From positions 620,001-684,000 of the forward strand of contig NC_070569.1 of assembly GCF_026914185.1 (NCBI RefSeq): a stretch of 64,000 nucleotides of DNA, in the 5' to 3' direction. The position numbers and the translations under genes are program-made. The notes beneath the pieces were generated by a model that had not been told where the DNA came from, made no database searches, and worked only from the letters and a program-made list of their open reading frames with translations. This DNA is from Puccinia triticina (lineage: Eukaryota; Basidiomycota; Pucciniomycetes; Pucciniales; Pucciniaceae). Below are positions 33,544-44,145 of the stretch, one piece after another (within the stretch, counting starts at the first letter, position 1; each line of letters opens with the position of its first letter).

Positions 33544-35383
33544 TGGCGTATGTTCTTTATTTTTTTTGTATAGCATATTCCTACTTGCTGACCTCTCATA
33601 AATTTGAGGCTGCAAAACAAAATGATAATATAGAAAGAAACAATCCAAAAAATCTTGATCAATTGGCTTGGCTCACTTGAGCACTACTTCAAGAGCAGCA
33701 CTTTTCTCAAGCAACATCTTCAAGTGGAAGGGGTAAGTGGGAAAGGGTGATGGGGACAGGCAAGCAGAATTTTTCTGATATTGTTGTTGGGTGCGGCACA
33801 TATTTCCACCCAAAGGATGTGTTGTGGGTGGGCGGCAGCTTGTCAAAGGTCGAGACAAGAGAGTCATGCAAGCGCGGGTCGGCGGCGGACTGGTCGGCTC
33901 GCGCGTTGAGTGACATACAGCTGAATGTGCGCGAGATCGGCGGGGTGGACGCGGCTGTCAAGGGCGTCGGTTGGCCCTTGTGCCTCCGATGGACACCTTG
34001 AAGGACATAGCTGGGCGGGAGCTTGGGTACTGCTGTCACCAGATGGGGGAGAGTGGGAACAATGATGGAGGATGGTTGCGTCCTGGGGAACATGGCCCTA
34101 CAAGTATTGCATGGATGAAGCCGCGTAGTTAGCCCTAATGCTGCGGCGGGATTAGGGCTAACTGTTATGGCTCAGAAAACCTATTTGCCACGACCTCCTC
34201 TTGACTCCCCATACTCCATATATGAAGCTTGTCCACCCCTACACTCCAACACTCACTCCTTGTCTCCTCGCGCAGCTTCGACATCCCCTGGGGGAGCTCA
34301 AAGGCCCAGAAGGCCTGGGCAGAGCCCGGCCCGCCCTCCGGCGTCCTGTTCTTTGCCAAGTCGCTAAGTCACCCTACGTAGGATGCACTATGACAATCAG
34401 CGCCGATTCAGACATTAAACACCGTCAAGACACCCATCCAGGGGCTGAGACGGGGGCGGTCTCGTTGAGACCAAATAACTCCAGTGCACCAAGACCATCC
34501 GAGTGTGCAGAGTGATCTTCCTGCGCCCGCGGGGGCGGCACGGCGGCGATGGGGTCAGGCGATCATGCCCTGCTCATACTACATAGGACGTGCTGGTAAG
34601 ACTTGGGGGCGGGGAAGCGAGGTGACCGACCCAAGTGCTGTCTTGGGGGCGGGTAAGGTGAACCGACCCAGTGTTGTATGTGCATGTTGCACGTTTGAGG
34701 TTGCCTTCATCTGAAACGATGACGGGTGGTCGGTGGCAGGTGCATAAGGGCATATGAGGAGATCATGCCGATCCCCTATCATGTCGCCCCTTGGCCGGCC
34801 CGAGGGCGCACCCACGAGCACCCTGGCCTCACGCCACCTCGAGGCGCCCAATCGGCGAACCAGGCGGGCGGGCAACATGCCAACGCCTGCTGGCCATAGA
34901 TCCCCCCCGGCGCCCGGATGACCTGTGCCAAAGGGAGGCGACCCCGGCTCGCGCCACGCCTGACGCCAGCTCAACCGTGACGCATGGCTGGCAATCCGCT
35001 GAGGCGCCCAGCTCACACCCGCATCGGCACCAGCCAGGATCCCGCTCGTCCTGACGCCTCCTACGTGGGCGGACCGCGGTGTATCACGGTGGCGCGAGCG
35101 TGACTCCTGGTCACGCTGGCGTCCTGTAACGCCCACCTGGCGCATGTATGACTCCTGAGTCAGGTGGGCGCAGGGGGTTTTCCCGATTCGCCCGGGTGTG
35201 TAGCCAAGGAGGCAGTGGTGTCAAGGTTGTAATTTTTGGGAGAGGCAGGGTCAGGGTTTTGCTTGGCTTGGCGGAAGCGGCAACCAGAGAAAGGGTTGCC
35301 TGTATGTAGTTAGTGTGGTCAGGGCTGAGCGGGTGTCTGGACAATGGTCGAACTGGCCGAGTGAGGTTGGCGAGCGCGAGGAG
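33544..35383. other. Spacer inside large TIR element, no gene recognised
   Basis: A hairpin TTAGCCCTAAT...ATTAGGGCTAA lies at 34,130-34,163. From 34.4 to 35.2 kb the sequence is GC-rich and open on several frames, for example a 188-codon minus frame at 34,579-35,145, but none has a recognisable domain or plausible composition. It may be a decayed gene. Confidence 0.4.
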
Positions 35384-35388
35384 GAGTT

Positions 35389-35510
35389 TGTTGGAGTGGT
35401 AGCTCGTAGAATCGATGATTTTATTACACAGTGAGAAAATCATGTATATAAACTATCTACAAATACTCGTGACAGTTGGTGCAGTCGAGTACTACATACA
35501 TGTCACAACA
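35389..35510 (-). repeat. 3' LTR of the copia element
   Basis: 122 bases, the downstream LTR in the sense of the element. It contains a TATATAA-like ATGTATATAAACT region on the plus strand. It matches the other LTR base for base as far as I can compare. Confidence 0.93.
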
Positions 35511-35521
35511 TCCCCCCCCTC
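35511..35521 (-). promoter_or_regulatory. Polypurine tract
   Basis: On the minus strand AGGGGGGGGA directly precedes the 3' LTR. It is the standard primer for plus-strand DNA synthesis. Confidence 0.85.
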
Positions 35522-35604
35522 GACAAGAAACTGGCAAATACTAGGCAGAAGTATGGAAATGGATGATATCAAGAAATTAAAGAAAATGATAATAATAATA
35601 AAAT

Positions 35605-38600
35605 TTAAGAAAAGAAACCCTGTACTGAGTTACTACATCTTTCGTGCGCGGTTTTGCCAAGAGACTTGGTTAAGACGTCCGCGATCTGTTCCTTACCGGG
35701 AATCCATTCTAGACTAGTCTTCTGTTCGAATAATGCCTGATTTGTCACATAGAAATCGCGTTCTATGTGGTGTGTTCTTTTGTTCGACGCGTCTTCACAT
35801 CCAATCTTGACGGCTGATTGGTTGTCGCAGAAAATCTTCACCTTGAAGTTAGCACCGATTATGTCGTACAGTAAGTTGCGGATCCAAAGCGCATGGCGAG
35901 TTGCGTGGCCCAGCGCCATATATTCTGCTTGGCATGTTGAGCTGGCAACCGTGACTAACCTCCGGGAGACCCACATGATGGGGGCGCCGTACAGGCGGAT
36001 GATGACACCATAAGAAGATCTGGAGCTTTGGCCTCCCCAGTTTGCATCAACAAAACATTCGACCGGTGAGCATTCATTGTTCCCAGGCTTAATTTGTAGG
36101 GCTGTATCTTTTGAGTTGGCGAGGTAGCCTAACAGATGTCGAAGGCCTTTCCAGTGTGTAGTAGATGGTTTGCTGGAGAAACGTGCAAGATAGTTGACGC
36201 TGTAGGCTATGTCCGGACGCGTGCCCACCGCAACATAGCTGAGGCCGCCCACTATTGATAGAAAATCTGTGCTGTTGATACCGTTGGCGTCCTCTTCGGT
36301 GTTTGCAGAGTAACCTTCTGGTAGTGGACTGGAGTGCAGCGTAGACCCATCCCATCGCTCTTTAAGAATCTTCGCAATCAGGTTCGGTTGGGTCAGTTCA
36401 AAACCCTCTGGAGTCCGGCGTATCTTCACTCCAACCATGCTGGTAAGTCCCTCTTCCCACTTGATTTCTAGGCTTCCCTTTAGTTGTGATTCTAGTTGTT
36501 TGAGAGCAGCATTTGATGAGCCGGTAACAATCCCATCGTCAACGTGTACCCATATGATGGACCGGTCAACTTTGTTACTAAGGGTGTATACACTAGAGTC
36601 GTAATAGCTTGAGCTATAACCTAGGTCAGCCAGAGTTTTGTTCAGATGTTTCCACCAGCAACGCGCTGCTTGCTTCGTACCGTAGAGCGCGCGTCGCAAG
36701 AGACAAGCCTCTCCGAGATTGACGTCAAGCCCTTCAGGTGCTTGGACCCAGACCTCCTCATCAATCGGTGCATTGAGATAAGCGGCTACGAAGTCGAAAT
36801 TATAAATTGGCCAATTATTCTTTGCAGCTATAGTGAGCAGTACCCGCATCGAAGTAAAGGTCGCTGTGGGCGCAAAAGTGTGCGCGAAATCGGTCCCTTC
36901 TTTTTGGTTGAACCCTTTCGCCACGTACCGAGCTTTGTATTTGATTGAACCGTCATTATTGATCTTCTTGGCGAAAACCCATCTCGCACCAAGCTTTCGA
37001 CGGTTGGATGGGAGTTTTTTAACTATCCAGACCGACTTTCGACGTAAGTTTTCCAGCTCGGTGTTCACCGCTTCTTTCCAGTGAGCGGCCTCCTTTGAAC
37101 GCATAGCGTCTTTGAAGGTTGACGGTAAATCACCCGAGTCGTCCTGGCAGTTCTTCAAACATTGATCGACAGCCTTCTCTTGTGCCGTAACTTTGATTTC
37201 TTCACTGAAGTCATTCAGCTGAAGAAGATTTGATGCTGTTGTTTGTTGAATTTTGGCCGTCGTAGGTGTCTTCTTGTCCATTTTGTCGGGTTTTTCTGTT
37301 GATGGTTTTGCAGCAGGCAGCGTGTTTCTTCCAAAATCAGCCCAGGCAGAGGAAACGAATTTCTTTGAGCTTGGAATCCAGAATGTCCAGCCCTTTGAGT
37401 CCGCTAGGTGGCCCACAACCAGCCCTTCAACGGCACGATCGTCCAGCTTCTTTCTCTTTTCGGGCGCAAGCAGAACGTACGCCTTCGAGCCGAAAACCCT
37501 AGTTCTGTCCAGTTGGGGTTTGTCTCCGAAAAAACACTCGTAGGGGGTTTTTTCCTTGGTTACCCGGTTAGGAATTCGGTTCAGAGTCCAGGCAGACCAC
37601 ATGAAGGCGTACCCCCAAAATTCTCTGCCAAGTTCGCTGTCATATAAGACGCTCCTTCCCATATCTGACACCGTCCTGTTGTACCTTTCAGCTGTGCCGT
37701 TTTGGAAGTGATGATAAGGAAGGGAGCGCTCCGCTGCGATGCCTTTGTTGCTGAGGAACTTACCTAGTATCTTGGAGTCAAACTCACCGCCATTATCTGA
37801 TCGAAGTACTTTGAGTTTGGTGGCAGTCTGGGTCTCCCATCGCAGGATGGTCTCCATCAGCACGGAAGCTGCCTCTGCTTTTGTCTTGAGAACTTTCACT
37901 TCGCTATATGAGGTGAAGATGTCACGGATGGTAAGCGCAAACCTCCCACCGGTCATTGTGGGGGTGTCGAATGGTCCCATGAGATCTACACACACAACTG
38001 CTAGTTTGCTCAGTATTCTGTTTGTTGGACCAAGTGCTGATGTCCTTGTCGCCTTGCAGATGGAGCATACCGGGCATTTGATTGATCCAGTGGGCATCGT
38101 CGGTGGTAATCCATAACCAAGTTGTAGTTTAACTAACCTTCTAATTTTTCTCAGACTCGCATGGCCAAACAGGCGATGCCAGAATAGAAGTGTCTTCTCA
38201 TCATCAGTCAAGTCCTCACCAGTCCATGTGAACTGGCTATGTTCAATTATATCCGGAGATTTAAAAACGGACTTGGCTTCAATTGCATGATTAGAAAACG
38301 GAAAACAAAGTTGACTGGGGAGAGTAAGACTGGCATGGGGTGATCTTTTGGGCTGATGAAGAGGCCACGTGTTTTTGATTGGGTCGAACTTGCTGCGGAG
38401 AAGAAGCTGACCGTCGCTAGAGAGCAAATCAATAGAGTCAAAATTACCATTGACTCTGAAACAGGCATTGGCCTGTTTGAATGCGGCAATGGATAGTAAC
38501 GTTGATCTAGCCCGCTCACAGTAATAGACGTTCCTAACTGCGATGGTTGTTCCGTTCATCCCTGCAAATTTCAAAGTACCCGTACCTGTGATAAAATCAC

Positions 38601-40440
38601 ATGCGGTGTCAGTCGCCACCTTGACGGCAATAGGTTGGGCTAGCGGTGTAAAATCAAACAGTGCGCACCTGTCGCCCGTCACGTTATCTGATGCACCGGA
38701 GTCCCAGATGACTTCTTGTCCTTCACGGTTGAGCGTCATTTCCCGTAGGTTGAAACGATGGCCCGTGGGTTCCGCCGAGAGGTTCTCATTGTCGAAAACA
38801 TATTCGACCTCATCATCTTCCTCCGCGAACAGGTCAGTGTTGATCTGCCTAGTCTCAACGCTCTTGGGATTGGTTGCCGGAGGCTGTGTCTTGTGTTGAG
38901 AGGAGTGGGGAGGCCGATACATTCCTTGTGACGGACCAGATGCTTTTGCGTTCGTGTCGGCCGCTGGTTGCACTGGTCTGATGTAGGGAACCTTATCGAA
39001 GTTGTATGTTACCGAACATGGTGGGAAGTTTACCGCAGGGTTGGGACGTTGGCTGGGTGGGCGGGTACTAGGGTTGTTTTTTCTGCTAGTTGGGCATTCA
39101 GGGGCCATATGGCCGACCTTTTTGCAGATGTAGCAATGGCCTGGCCTGTTGAGTGCCATCGCTGTGACGTCGGTTGTTTCCGGGCTCTTGGGATCGGATC
39201 CTGAAACGGTTCCTGAAACTTCTCCTGAAACGCTAGTGTTGCTTCGGCTAGCTAGACTCATGTTCAACGCTGAAGTCGGGTGTCGGCCTGTCTCTTCCGC
39301 TAGTCGATGCTCCGTTCGCGCAGCGTCCCAGTACCGAAGGATGTCAATTGGGCCCGGCGCCATGGATTCGTGGGTCTCCATGTACAAGTCAACTTTCTGG
39401 TCCAGGACCGGTCGGAGGTGATCTTTGAGATTGCCTTGGAGCACGAAACTGATTATAGTCTCCCATGTAAGCTCAATGCCTTGTTCTACAAAGGTTCGGG
39501 CGCATTGATCAAACTCCGCCAGAACTTCAGCGGCGCTGCCGTAGTCGGAAAGTGTGATGCTTTTCACCTTCTCCCAGGCTTGAAGTTGACGAGCCCGGTT
39601 GACAATTCGAAACTTCGATACGAGGTGGGAATAGACTTCGGCTGAACTGTCGAAATCAAGCAAATCGAATGAGAGGCCGGCTTGTACTGAGGATTGAATG
39701 ATCCCCATTGCGATTCGTTCATGGTAGGGGATGATTACTTCGCCTTCTTGAGGGGTGTAGAAGTAGGCGTTGCGGAATCTCTTCGCAGCGGTCGCGCTGA
39801 GGGCCTGTTCCCAGCGACAAATATTGGATCCGTCAGGCTTGAGGAAATCTTCCAGGGCAAAATCCTTGATAGCGGCGGATACGATGGTGGAGATTTTCGA
39901 ATCCTCATCGAGCTCCCACCTGGCCTGTGTCCTGGCCTCCTCGGTCGCCCTGCGGAGGCGTTCATCGTGTCTTCTGGCTTCCTTGGCCTCTCGTTGAAGT
40001 CGCATCTCGATCACAAGTTCGGCAATGTCTGATTGTCCCGTGTTGCGGTCTTGTCCAGATGGCCCTGCGGTCTCCGAGGATTGGCTTGCGGTGGGGTTGG
40101 CTAGATGTGGAGGATTATCAGTGCGCCTCCAGTTCGATGCAGAGGATCCGATGATGCGGCCGGTGATTCTCGGCTGGAAGCTTGTTTCTTCTGGAAAGTC
40201 TTCAGAAACTTCGCGATCCTTGCCCTTGTCAAGTCTGAAAAACGGGGTTACCCCTTCGTTCGCATTCTGGGCTGGTGTACCGCGGGCAAGTCGTCTTCTA
40301 AAATAGTCGTTGCCCGAAAGTTGAGGGCCTAGGACTGACTTCATAGTTGGCGTTGTCCGATCGATGGTCCGTAGTCCCGGTATTGGTTTGTTTAATGGGC
40401 GAGGGACGAAACGTCCAGAGGGAGACTTGTTATCGGACAT
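35605..40440 (-). CDS. Copia gag-pol polyprotein, 1611 aa, intact
   Basis: A single ORF. Gag occupies about residues 1-430, and a CCHC zinc knuckle C436-x2-C439-x4-H444-x4-C449 follows. The protease motif is WDSGASD at 579-585. Integrase has its HHCC finger at H755, H760, C789 and C792, and the catalytic triad D819, D882 (RSDNGGEF) and E918 (NGTAERYNR), with the DD35E spacing. RT starts near 1110 with FDFVAAYLNA (about 1215) and VHVDDG (about 1298-1303), where Tyr of the YVDD box is replaced by His. RNase H follows with CFVDANWGG, and the ENKRTHHIE-type end reads SNKRTHHIERDF. No stop or frameshift was seen. Gag and Pol are in one frame, so the ratio must be set by processing or translation level. 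Confidence 0.96.
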   Translation of the reverse strand: MSDNKSPSGRFVPRPLNKPIPGLRTIDRTTPTMKSVLGPQLSGNDYFRRRLARGTPAQNANEGVTPFFRLDKGKDREVSEDFPEETSFQPRITGRIIGSSASNWRRTDNPPHLANPTASQSSETAGPSGQDRNTGQSDIAELVIEMRLQREAKEARRHDERLRRATEEARTQARWELDEDSKISTIVSAAIKDFALEDFLKPDGSNICRWEQALSATAAKRFRNAYFYTPQEGEVIIPYHERIAMGIIQSSVQAGLSFDLLDFDSSAEVYSHLVSKFRIVNRARQLQAWEKVKSITLSDYGSAAEVLAEFDQCARTFVEQGIELTWETIISFVLQGNLKDHLRPVLDQKVDLYMETHESMAPGPIDILRYWDAARTEHRLAEETGRHPTSALNMSLASRSNTSVSGEVSGTVSGSDPKSPETTDVTAMALNRPGHCYICKKVGHMAPECPTSRKNNPSTRPPSQRPNPAVNFPPCSVTYNFDKVPYIRPVQPAADTNAKASGPSQGMYRPPHSSQHKTQPPATNPKSVETRQINTDLFAEEDDEVEYVFDNENLSAEPTGHRFNLREMTLNREGQEVIWDSGASDNVTGDRCALFDFTPLAQPIAVKVATDTACDFITGTGTLKFAGMNGTTIAVRNVYYCERARSTLLSIAAFKQANACFRVNGNFDSIDLLSSDGQLLLRSKFDPIKNTWPLHQPKRSPHASLTLPSQLCFPFSNHAIEAKSVFKSPDIIEHSQFTWTGEDLTDDEKTLLFWHRLFGHASLRKIRRLVKLQLGYGLPPTMPTGSIKCPVCSICKATRTSALGPTNRILSKLAVVCVDLMGPFDTPTMTGGRFALTIRDIFTSYSEVKVLKTKAEAASVLMETILRWETQTATKLKVLRSDNGGEFDSKILGKFLSNKGIAAERSLPYHHFQNGTAERYNRTVSDMGRSVLYDSELGREFWGYAFMWSAWTLNRIPNRVTKEKTPYECFFGDKPQLDRTRVFGSKAYVLLAPEKRKKLDDRAVEGLVVGHLADSKGWTFWIPSSKKFVSSAWADFGRNTLPAAKPSTEKPDKMDKKTPTTAKIQQTTASNLLQLNDFSEEIKVTAQEKAVDQCLKNCQDDSGDLPSTFKDAMRSKEAAHWKEAVNTELENLRRKSVWIVKKLPSNRRKLGARWVFAKKINNDGSIKYKARYVAKGFNQKEGTDFAHTFAPTATFTSMRVLLTIAAKNNWPIYNFDFVAAYLNAPIDEEVWVQAPEGLDVNLGEACLLRRALYGTKQAARCWWKHLNKTLADLGYSSSYYDSSVYTLSNKVDRSIIWVHVDDGIVTGSSNAALKQLESQLKGSLEIKWEEGLTSMVGVKIRRTPEGFELTQPNLIAKILKERWDGSTLHSSPLPEGYSANTEEDANGINSTDFLSIVGGLSYVAVGTRPDIAYSVNYLARFSSKPSTTHWKGLRHLLGYLANSKDTALQIKPGNNECSPVECFVDANWGGQSSRSSYGVIIRLYGAPIMWVSRRLVTVASSTCQAEYMALGHATRHALWIRNLLYDIIGANFKVKIFCDNQSAVKIGCEDASNKRTHHIERDFYVTNQALFEQKTSLEWIPGKEQIADVLTKSLGKTAHERCSNSVQGFFS

Positions 40441-40786
40441 GGGGTTGGGAGGTTTGGTGGTTGTAGGAAAAAGAAAAAAAAGAAGTTGTCCACGGTCGGC
40501 GTAGGTGTTCCGAGGTCGAGTAGAACCACAACCCGACTTGCTGGGCTACACACAAAGTTTAAACTCAGAATACGACCCCCTCAACGGCACCGTGGTTATG
40601 GGTGATCAATCCAATCTAAATATCTGCAGGATATTCACCACGGGCTCGCTTAAAAGGCAGCAAACTGAGAATCTACCCGTGAGCGTTACCACACAAGACT
40701 GGGAATTACGAGGAAACTAAAACTCCCGAGGCCGAGTTCGGTCGGATAATCGGTAAGAGAAAGAGAAAGGGATTTTATTTGTTGTA

Positions 40787-40792
<6 letters not shown>

Positions 40793-40817
<25 letters not shown>

Positions 40818-40818
40818 T
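40793..40818. repeat. TA dinucleotide microsatellite
   Basis: About 13 TA units in the 5' untranslated part of the copia element, between the LTR and the gag start. Confidence 0.85.
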
Positions 40819-41084
40819 TTTATATTTTATTTATTTTTAGATTACTATTGTGAAGTTGTTGATGCTGGGTGCGGTCACAGAGGTCTTGATGGAGAGTCTG
40901 GGGAACGAGGGGAGAAGAGAGAAGAAAAAAGAAAAAAGAAAAAAACGCCGGCGGACTACTTTGACTCGTCGTAAAAGACTACTAGGCTCGCTCCCTATGG
41001 AAGCTACTGATAACGTTGCTCGTCTTGGTGCCGGCTACCGATTCGTAGATTGTAAAAGGAAAATCGAGCTACTCTAGTGAGATA

Positions 41085-41095
41085 GGCTCATAACC
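41085..41095 (-). promoter_or_regulatory. Primer-binding site for half tRNA-iMet
   Basis: Immediately inside the 5' LTR the element reads GGTTATGAGCC. Its complement GGCTCATAACC is the anticodon arm of initiator tRNA-Met around the CAU anticodon, not the tRNA 3' end. Drosophila copia and yeast Ty5 prime from a tRNA-iMet cut in the anticodon loop; the same is inferred here. Confidence 0.75.
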
Positions 41096-41217
41096 TGTTG
41101 GAGTGGTAGCTCGTAGAATCGATGATTTTATTACACAGTGAGAAAATCATGTATATAAACTATCTACAAATACTCGTGACAGTTGGTGCAGTCGAGTACT
41201 ACATACATGTCACAACA
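41096..41217 (-). repeat. 5' LTR of the copia element
   Basis: 122 bases, the upstream LTR in the sense of the element, TGTTG...CAACA on the plus strand, followed by the GAGTT target duplication at 41,218-41,222. Confidence 0.93.
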
Positions 41218-41319
41218 GAGTTGGTGTGTATAGATTCTCTACAAAATGGAGGCACTATTGAGCTGTTGATCCCCAGGCTGCCCCCCGCGCTGTAATTCCA
41301 GCCGGGCGTCAGTCTCAAC

Positions 41320-41928
41320 AACACTGCAAGAGCTACGCTTCGCTACGAAAAGCGGCGCTTTTGCGTAGCGAAGCGGAAACACGCTACTCTGGATCCAGAA
41401 TAGCGTTAGCGCTAGCGGAAAATCGCTACTTTGAGCGGTAGCAAAGCGCCAGAACCGCTACTGCAGTTTTGGCCTGCGCGTAGCGAAGCGCTTTTTTTGC
41501 CGCTTCGCTACAGTATAGCGCAGCGGAAAAATTGACGCTTTTTGGCGCTAATAGCGCTTTTTAGCACCAAAAGCGTAGCAAACCGGGTCGCTTCTGTGTC
41601 AAAAGCGTAGCGGGCATCTCTGCCTTTTGGTGGAAAATGCCAGAAATAGTACACAAACATCAATTCTCCATCATTTTATGATGTGCAGTATTGATGTTTG
41701 ACTGGTGCTATGGTAGCGCAGCAAAATCGCTACTATAGCGAGAAGCGTAGCAAATTGCCGCTACTCTGCGCTAAAAAAAGCGCGCTATTTTCTTTAATTT
41801 TTTCCCCTTAAAAAATGTAGCGAATAGCGAAGCGCCAAGTCCGCTACAAAAAGCTTAGCAAAGCGAGGCTAAAACCGCTACGCTTTCGCTACGCTGCCGC
41901 TTTTTGTAGCGTAGCTCTTGCACTGTTG
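41320..41928. mobile_element. hAT-like MITE of GCTACGC repeats, 609 bp
   Basis: Ends AACACTGCAAGAGCTACGC and, reversed, CAACAGTGCAAGAGCTACGC. GTCTCAAC flanks both sides (41,312-41,319 and 41,929-41,936), an 8-bp duplication typical of hAT. The interior consists of TAGCGAAGCG and AAAGCGGC variants on both strands. It is related in style, not in end sequence, to the GC-rich MITE at 4.0 kb. Confidence 0.75.
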
Positions 41929-42279
41929 GTCTCAACCCCCTCCGCTGTTGCACTTGCACAGTCTGAGGGGCAATATTTGTTGGCCCCCCTTTGCATAATG
42001 CCTTTACTGCGCGCTGGGGGTCATCCACCCACCTTTTTTAGCCCTGCTAGACAGGAATGGAAGGTGGGCCCGGGTGCATTAGCTTGCTGATGCTAGCGGG
42101 CTGAGTGTAGTTTTTTTTCTTTCTTGTGTCTGATTGACTTGTAATTATACCAGAATGTTTTTTGTGGATTTTAGCTTTTGTAAAGGGGAAACCCTTGGTC
42201 TTGTTTTTGTGATTTTGTATATTTCTAGGGGGAACCCTTGGTCTTTCATTCTATGTTTCACTGACTTTAATATACTTGG

Positions 42280-42451
42280 ATGTATTGACTCCCATCCTTG
42301 AGAGGGGAATTAATAAATCGACTCCAAAAATGCTTTTGGGGCCGCGCGAGGTCACGCGGACCCGGGGGAGACGTCCCGAGACGGTCCGCGCGACGTAAAC
42401 GACGTTTGGAAGTCAATTTATTAATTCCTGGGAGTCAATTTTTCAACTCCC
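42280..42451. mobile_element. Small GGGAGTTGA MITE, copy B (inverted)
   Basis: The opposite-orientation partner of 29,863-30,034, with the same CpG-rich core and a few base changes. The two copies lie on either side of the centre of the 17-kb block, each on the inner side of one of its two genes. Confidence 0.75.
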
Positions 42452-42597
42452 ACATTTTATTGGTCTCGCACACAAGAAAGAAAAGAACAAGTAATAAAAA
42501 TAGGTAGTCATCTCGCATTTTATTGGTCTTGCACACAAGAAAGAAAAAAGGAGAAATAAATCAAAAGAACAAGTAATAAAAAAATGTAGTCAATCAC

Positions 42598-44145
42598 TTA
42601 ATCATCAATCACTGAAATGTAGCCACAAGAACGGAACTCCGCAGCCATCAAGCTGGGGGTGACCAGTTTGTTGATGTATACCTTGAGCATATTGACATCT
42701 TCCTCCTCGTCCCCAGTCAGTATTAAGTCCCGGCGGAGATGGCTTTTGATGACCGAAAACACCTTTTAGATGGGGTTGAAATCAGGCAAGTAAGGCGGTA
42801 GGTAGATGAGCAGGATTTGGTGATTATTGCATATATCCATGATTTGCCCGTTGTGATGGATGCGTGCATTATCCATGATCAGCACACTGTTTCTTCCTGG
42901 GAATGGGTTCATTGTAGGCAACTAAGAGATGATTAAAGTCATTTTCTTGCCCTGGTACATGATAAATGATCAAGCAAGAACCAAATTAACTCACGAGGAC
43001 TTCCTCAAGAAAGTACTCAAAATCAATTCTCTGGATTTATCCCGGTTGAGCTATGACCCCCAGAACTCCATCCAAGGAGACTGCTGGAAAAAGACTGAGT
43101 CGAGGCGAATTGTGGGTGCGTTTGATTCGCTTGGTCTGCTGCCCTTTGACGGCCCCCCCACGTTGTTGTTGTAATTCATCTACACAGATAGCAGATTCAT
43201 CTGCATGCATGCACAAGTGTCAGTTTACTGCTGGTGAACCAAAAAAAGAACACAAAAGGAGATAAGTGAGCAGCTCACCTGTAAAAACCAAGTATTCAGG
43301 AGGTAGATCGGCCACCTTCCCAATGAAGTCAACCCGTTTGATCTCGCACTGGGAGGGGTGAACTGTCCTTATATTCTTCTTGGTCATTCCAAGTTGTAGG
43401 CGAGAATTGTTGTAAATGGTTGACAGGGCAATGCGAATACCAGTTGCGTCTTCAACGGCCTTCTGGATTTTGTCTAGAAAGAGGGTTGGGTCAGCCAAAA
43501 GGATGTCCAATATGAACTCCCTTTGATCTGGATCGACTTCAAGAGGCCTTCCCCGTTGAAGGTATAATGCCGGGTCTTGGACCACATTGGTAGTGGTCAG
43601 GAAGAGGTGCTTCCAGCGTTGGAATGATTTGTGCAAGATCTGGGTGTCAAGAAGGTCGTTGACTTTGTCCCGACCTTTTCCCCGCAAAATCAGCTTGACT
43701 GCTACTGCCTTCAGTTCCGGTGCATACTTAACGAAAACCATTGGAGCTGAAGTGAGAAAAATCATCCAAAAAAAATTAATCAGGACATTAGAAGACTTGA
43801 AGAGGGGCACAAGGAAGAAAGAAGACTTTTTACTAACCTGGCTGAGCGGGAGGACTGTGGATACTGGCTTGGATTGATTCTGGAGGGTCTGCTGGGGATA
43901 GAATCTGGCTGACAAGACTAAAGACCAAGAGAGAGAGAATCAGGTGATTGAATTGTTTGTTTGAGGAGAGCCAAGAGAGGGAAAGAGAAATAATGGACTA
44001 ACCTGGCTGAATCAAATGTTCCCTGATTGCTGAATTGACCGGCGGATGATGGGAGGGGGATGGAACGAGCCAACTGGGTTGATCCTGGTGGCAGGCGGGA
44101 GCAAGGACTGGCGGGCGGCATTGAACGGACCCACGGCTTGGACAT
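42598..44145 (-). pseudogene. Tc1/mariner-type DDE transposase, inactivated
   Basis: The start MSKPWVRSMPPASPCSRLPP lies in the TIR. After two introns an HTH region follows (APMVFVKYAPELKAVAVKL, then QRGRPLEVDPDQREFILDIL and STIYNNSRLQLGMTKK). The DDE part is split by an intron: the first Asp is in VFTDESAICVDEL, the second in NSVLIMDNARIHH. The third acidic residue, expected as Glu in PDFNPIE, is a stop codon (AACCCCATCTAA). A second TAA lies in GVIAQPG*IQRIDF. The frame otherwise reads to EFRSCGYISVIDD and TAA at 42,598. It would cut and paste elements with CAG ends at TA sites, but this copy cannot. The IS630/Tc1/mariner (DDE_3) assignment is firm, the sublineage is not. Confidence 0.88.

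Larger units (their letters stand above)
35389..41217 (-). mobile_element. Young Ty1/copia LTR retrotransposon
   Basis: Two 122-bp LTRs (35,389-35,510 and 41,096-41,217) appear identical, begin TGTTG and end CAACA. The 5-bp target duplication GAGTT is present at 35,384-35,388 and 41,218-41,222. On the minus strand a primer-binding site, one long gag-pol ORF and a polypurine tract occur in the expected order. Protease, integrase, RT and RNase H follow the copia order. Identical LTRs, a clean TSD and an open polyprotein mean very recent insertion, and the copy may still be active. Confidence 0.96.

Noticed and set aside
34579..35145. A 188-codon minus ORF in GC-rich DNA
   Set aside because: Several frames are open here because of GC content. 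There is no recognisable motif and the Arg/Gly/Pro-rich composition looks non-coding.
35765..40332. Many plus-strand ORFs within the copia element
   Set aside because: All are antisense shadows of the 1611-codon polyprotein.
43918..44145. The MSKPWVRSMPP ORF as a separate small gene
   Set aside because: It has a splice donor (AG|GTTAGT) leading in frame toward the transposase exons and its start lies in the TIR, so it is better taken as the first exon of the transposase gene.
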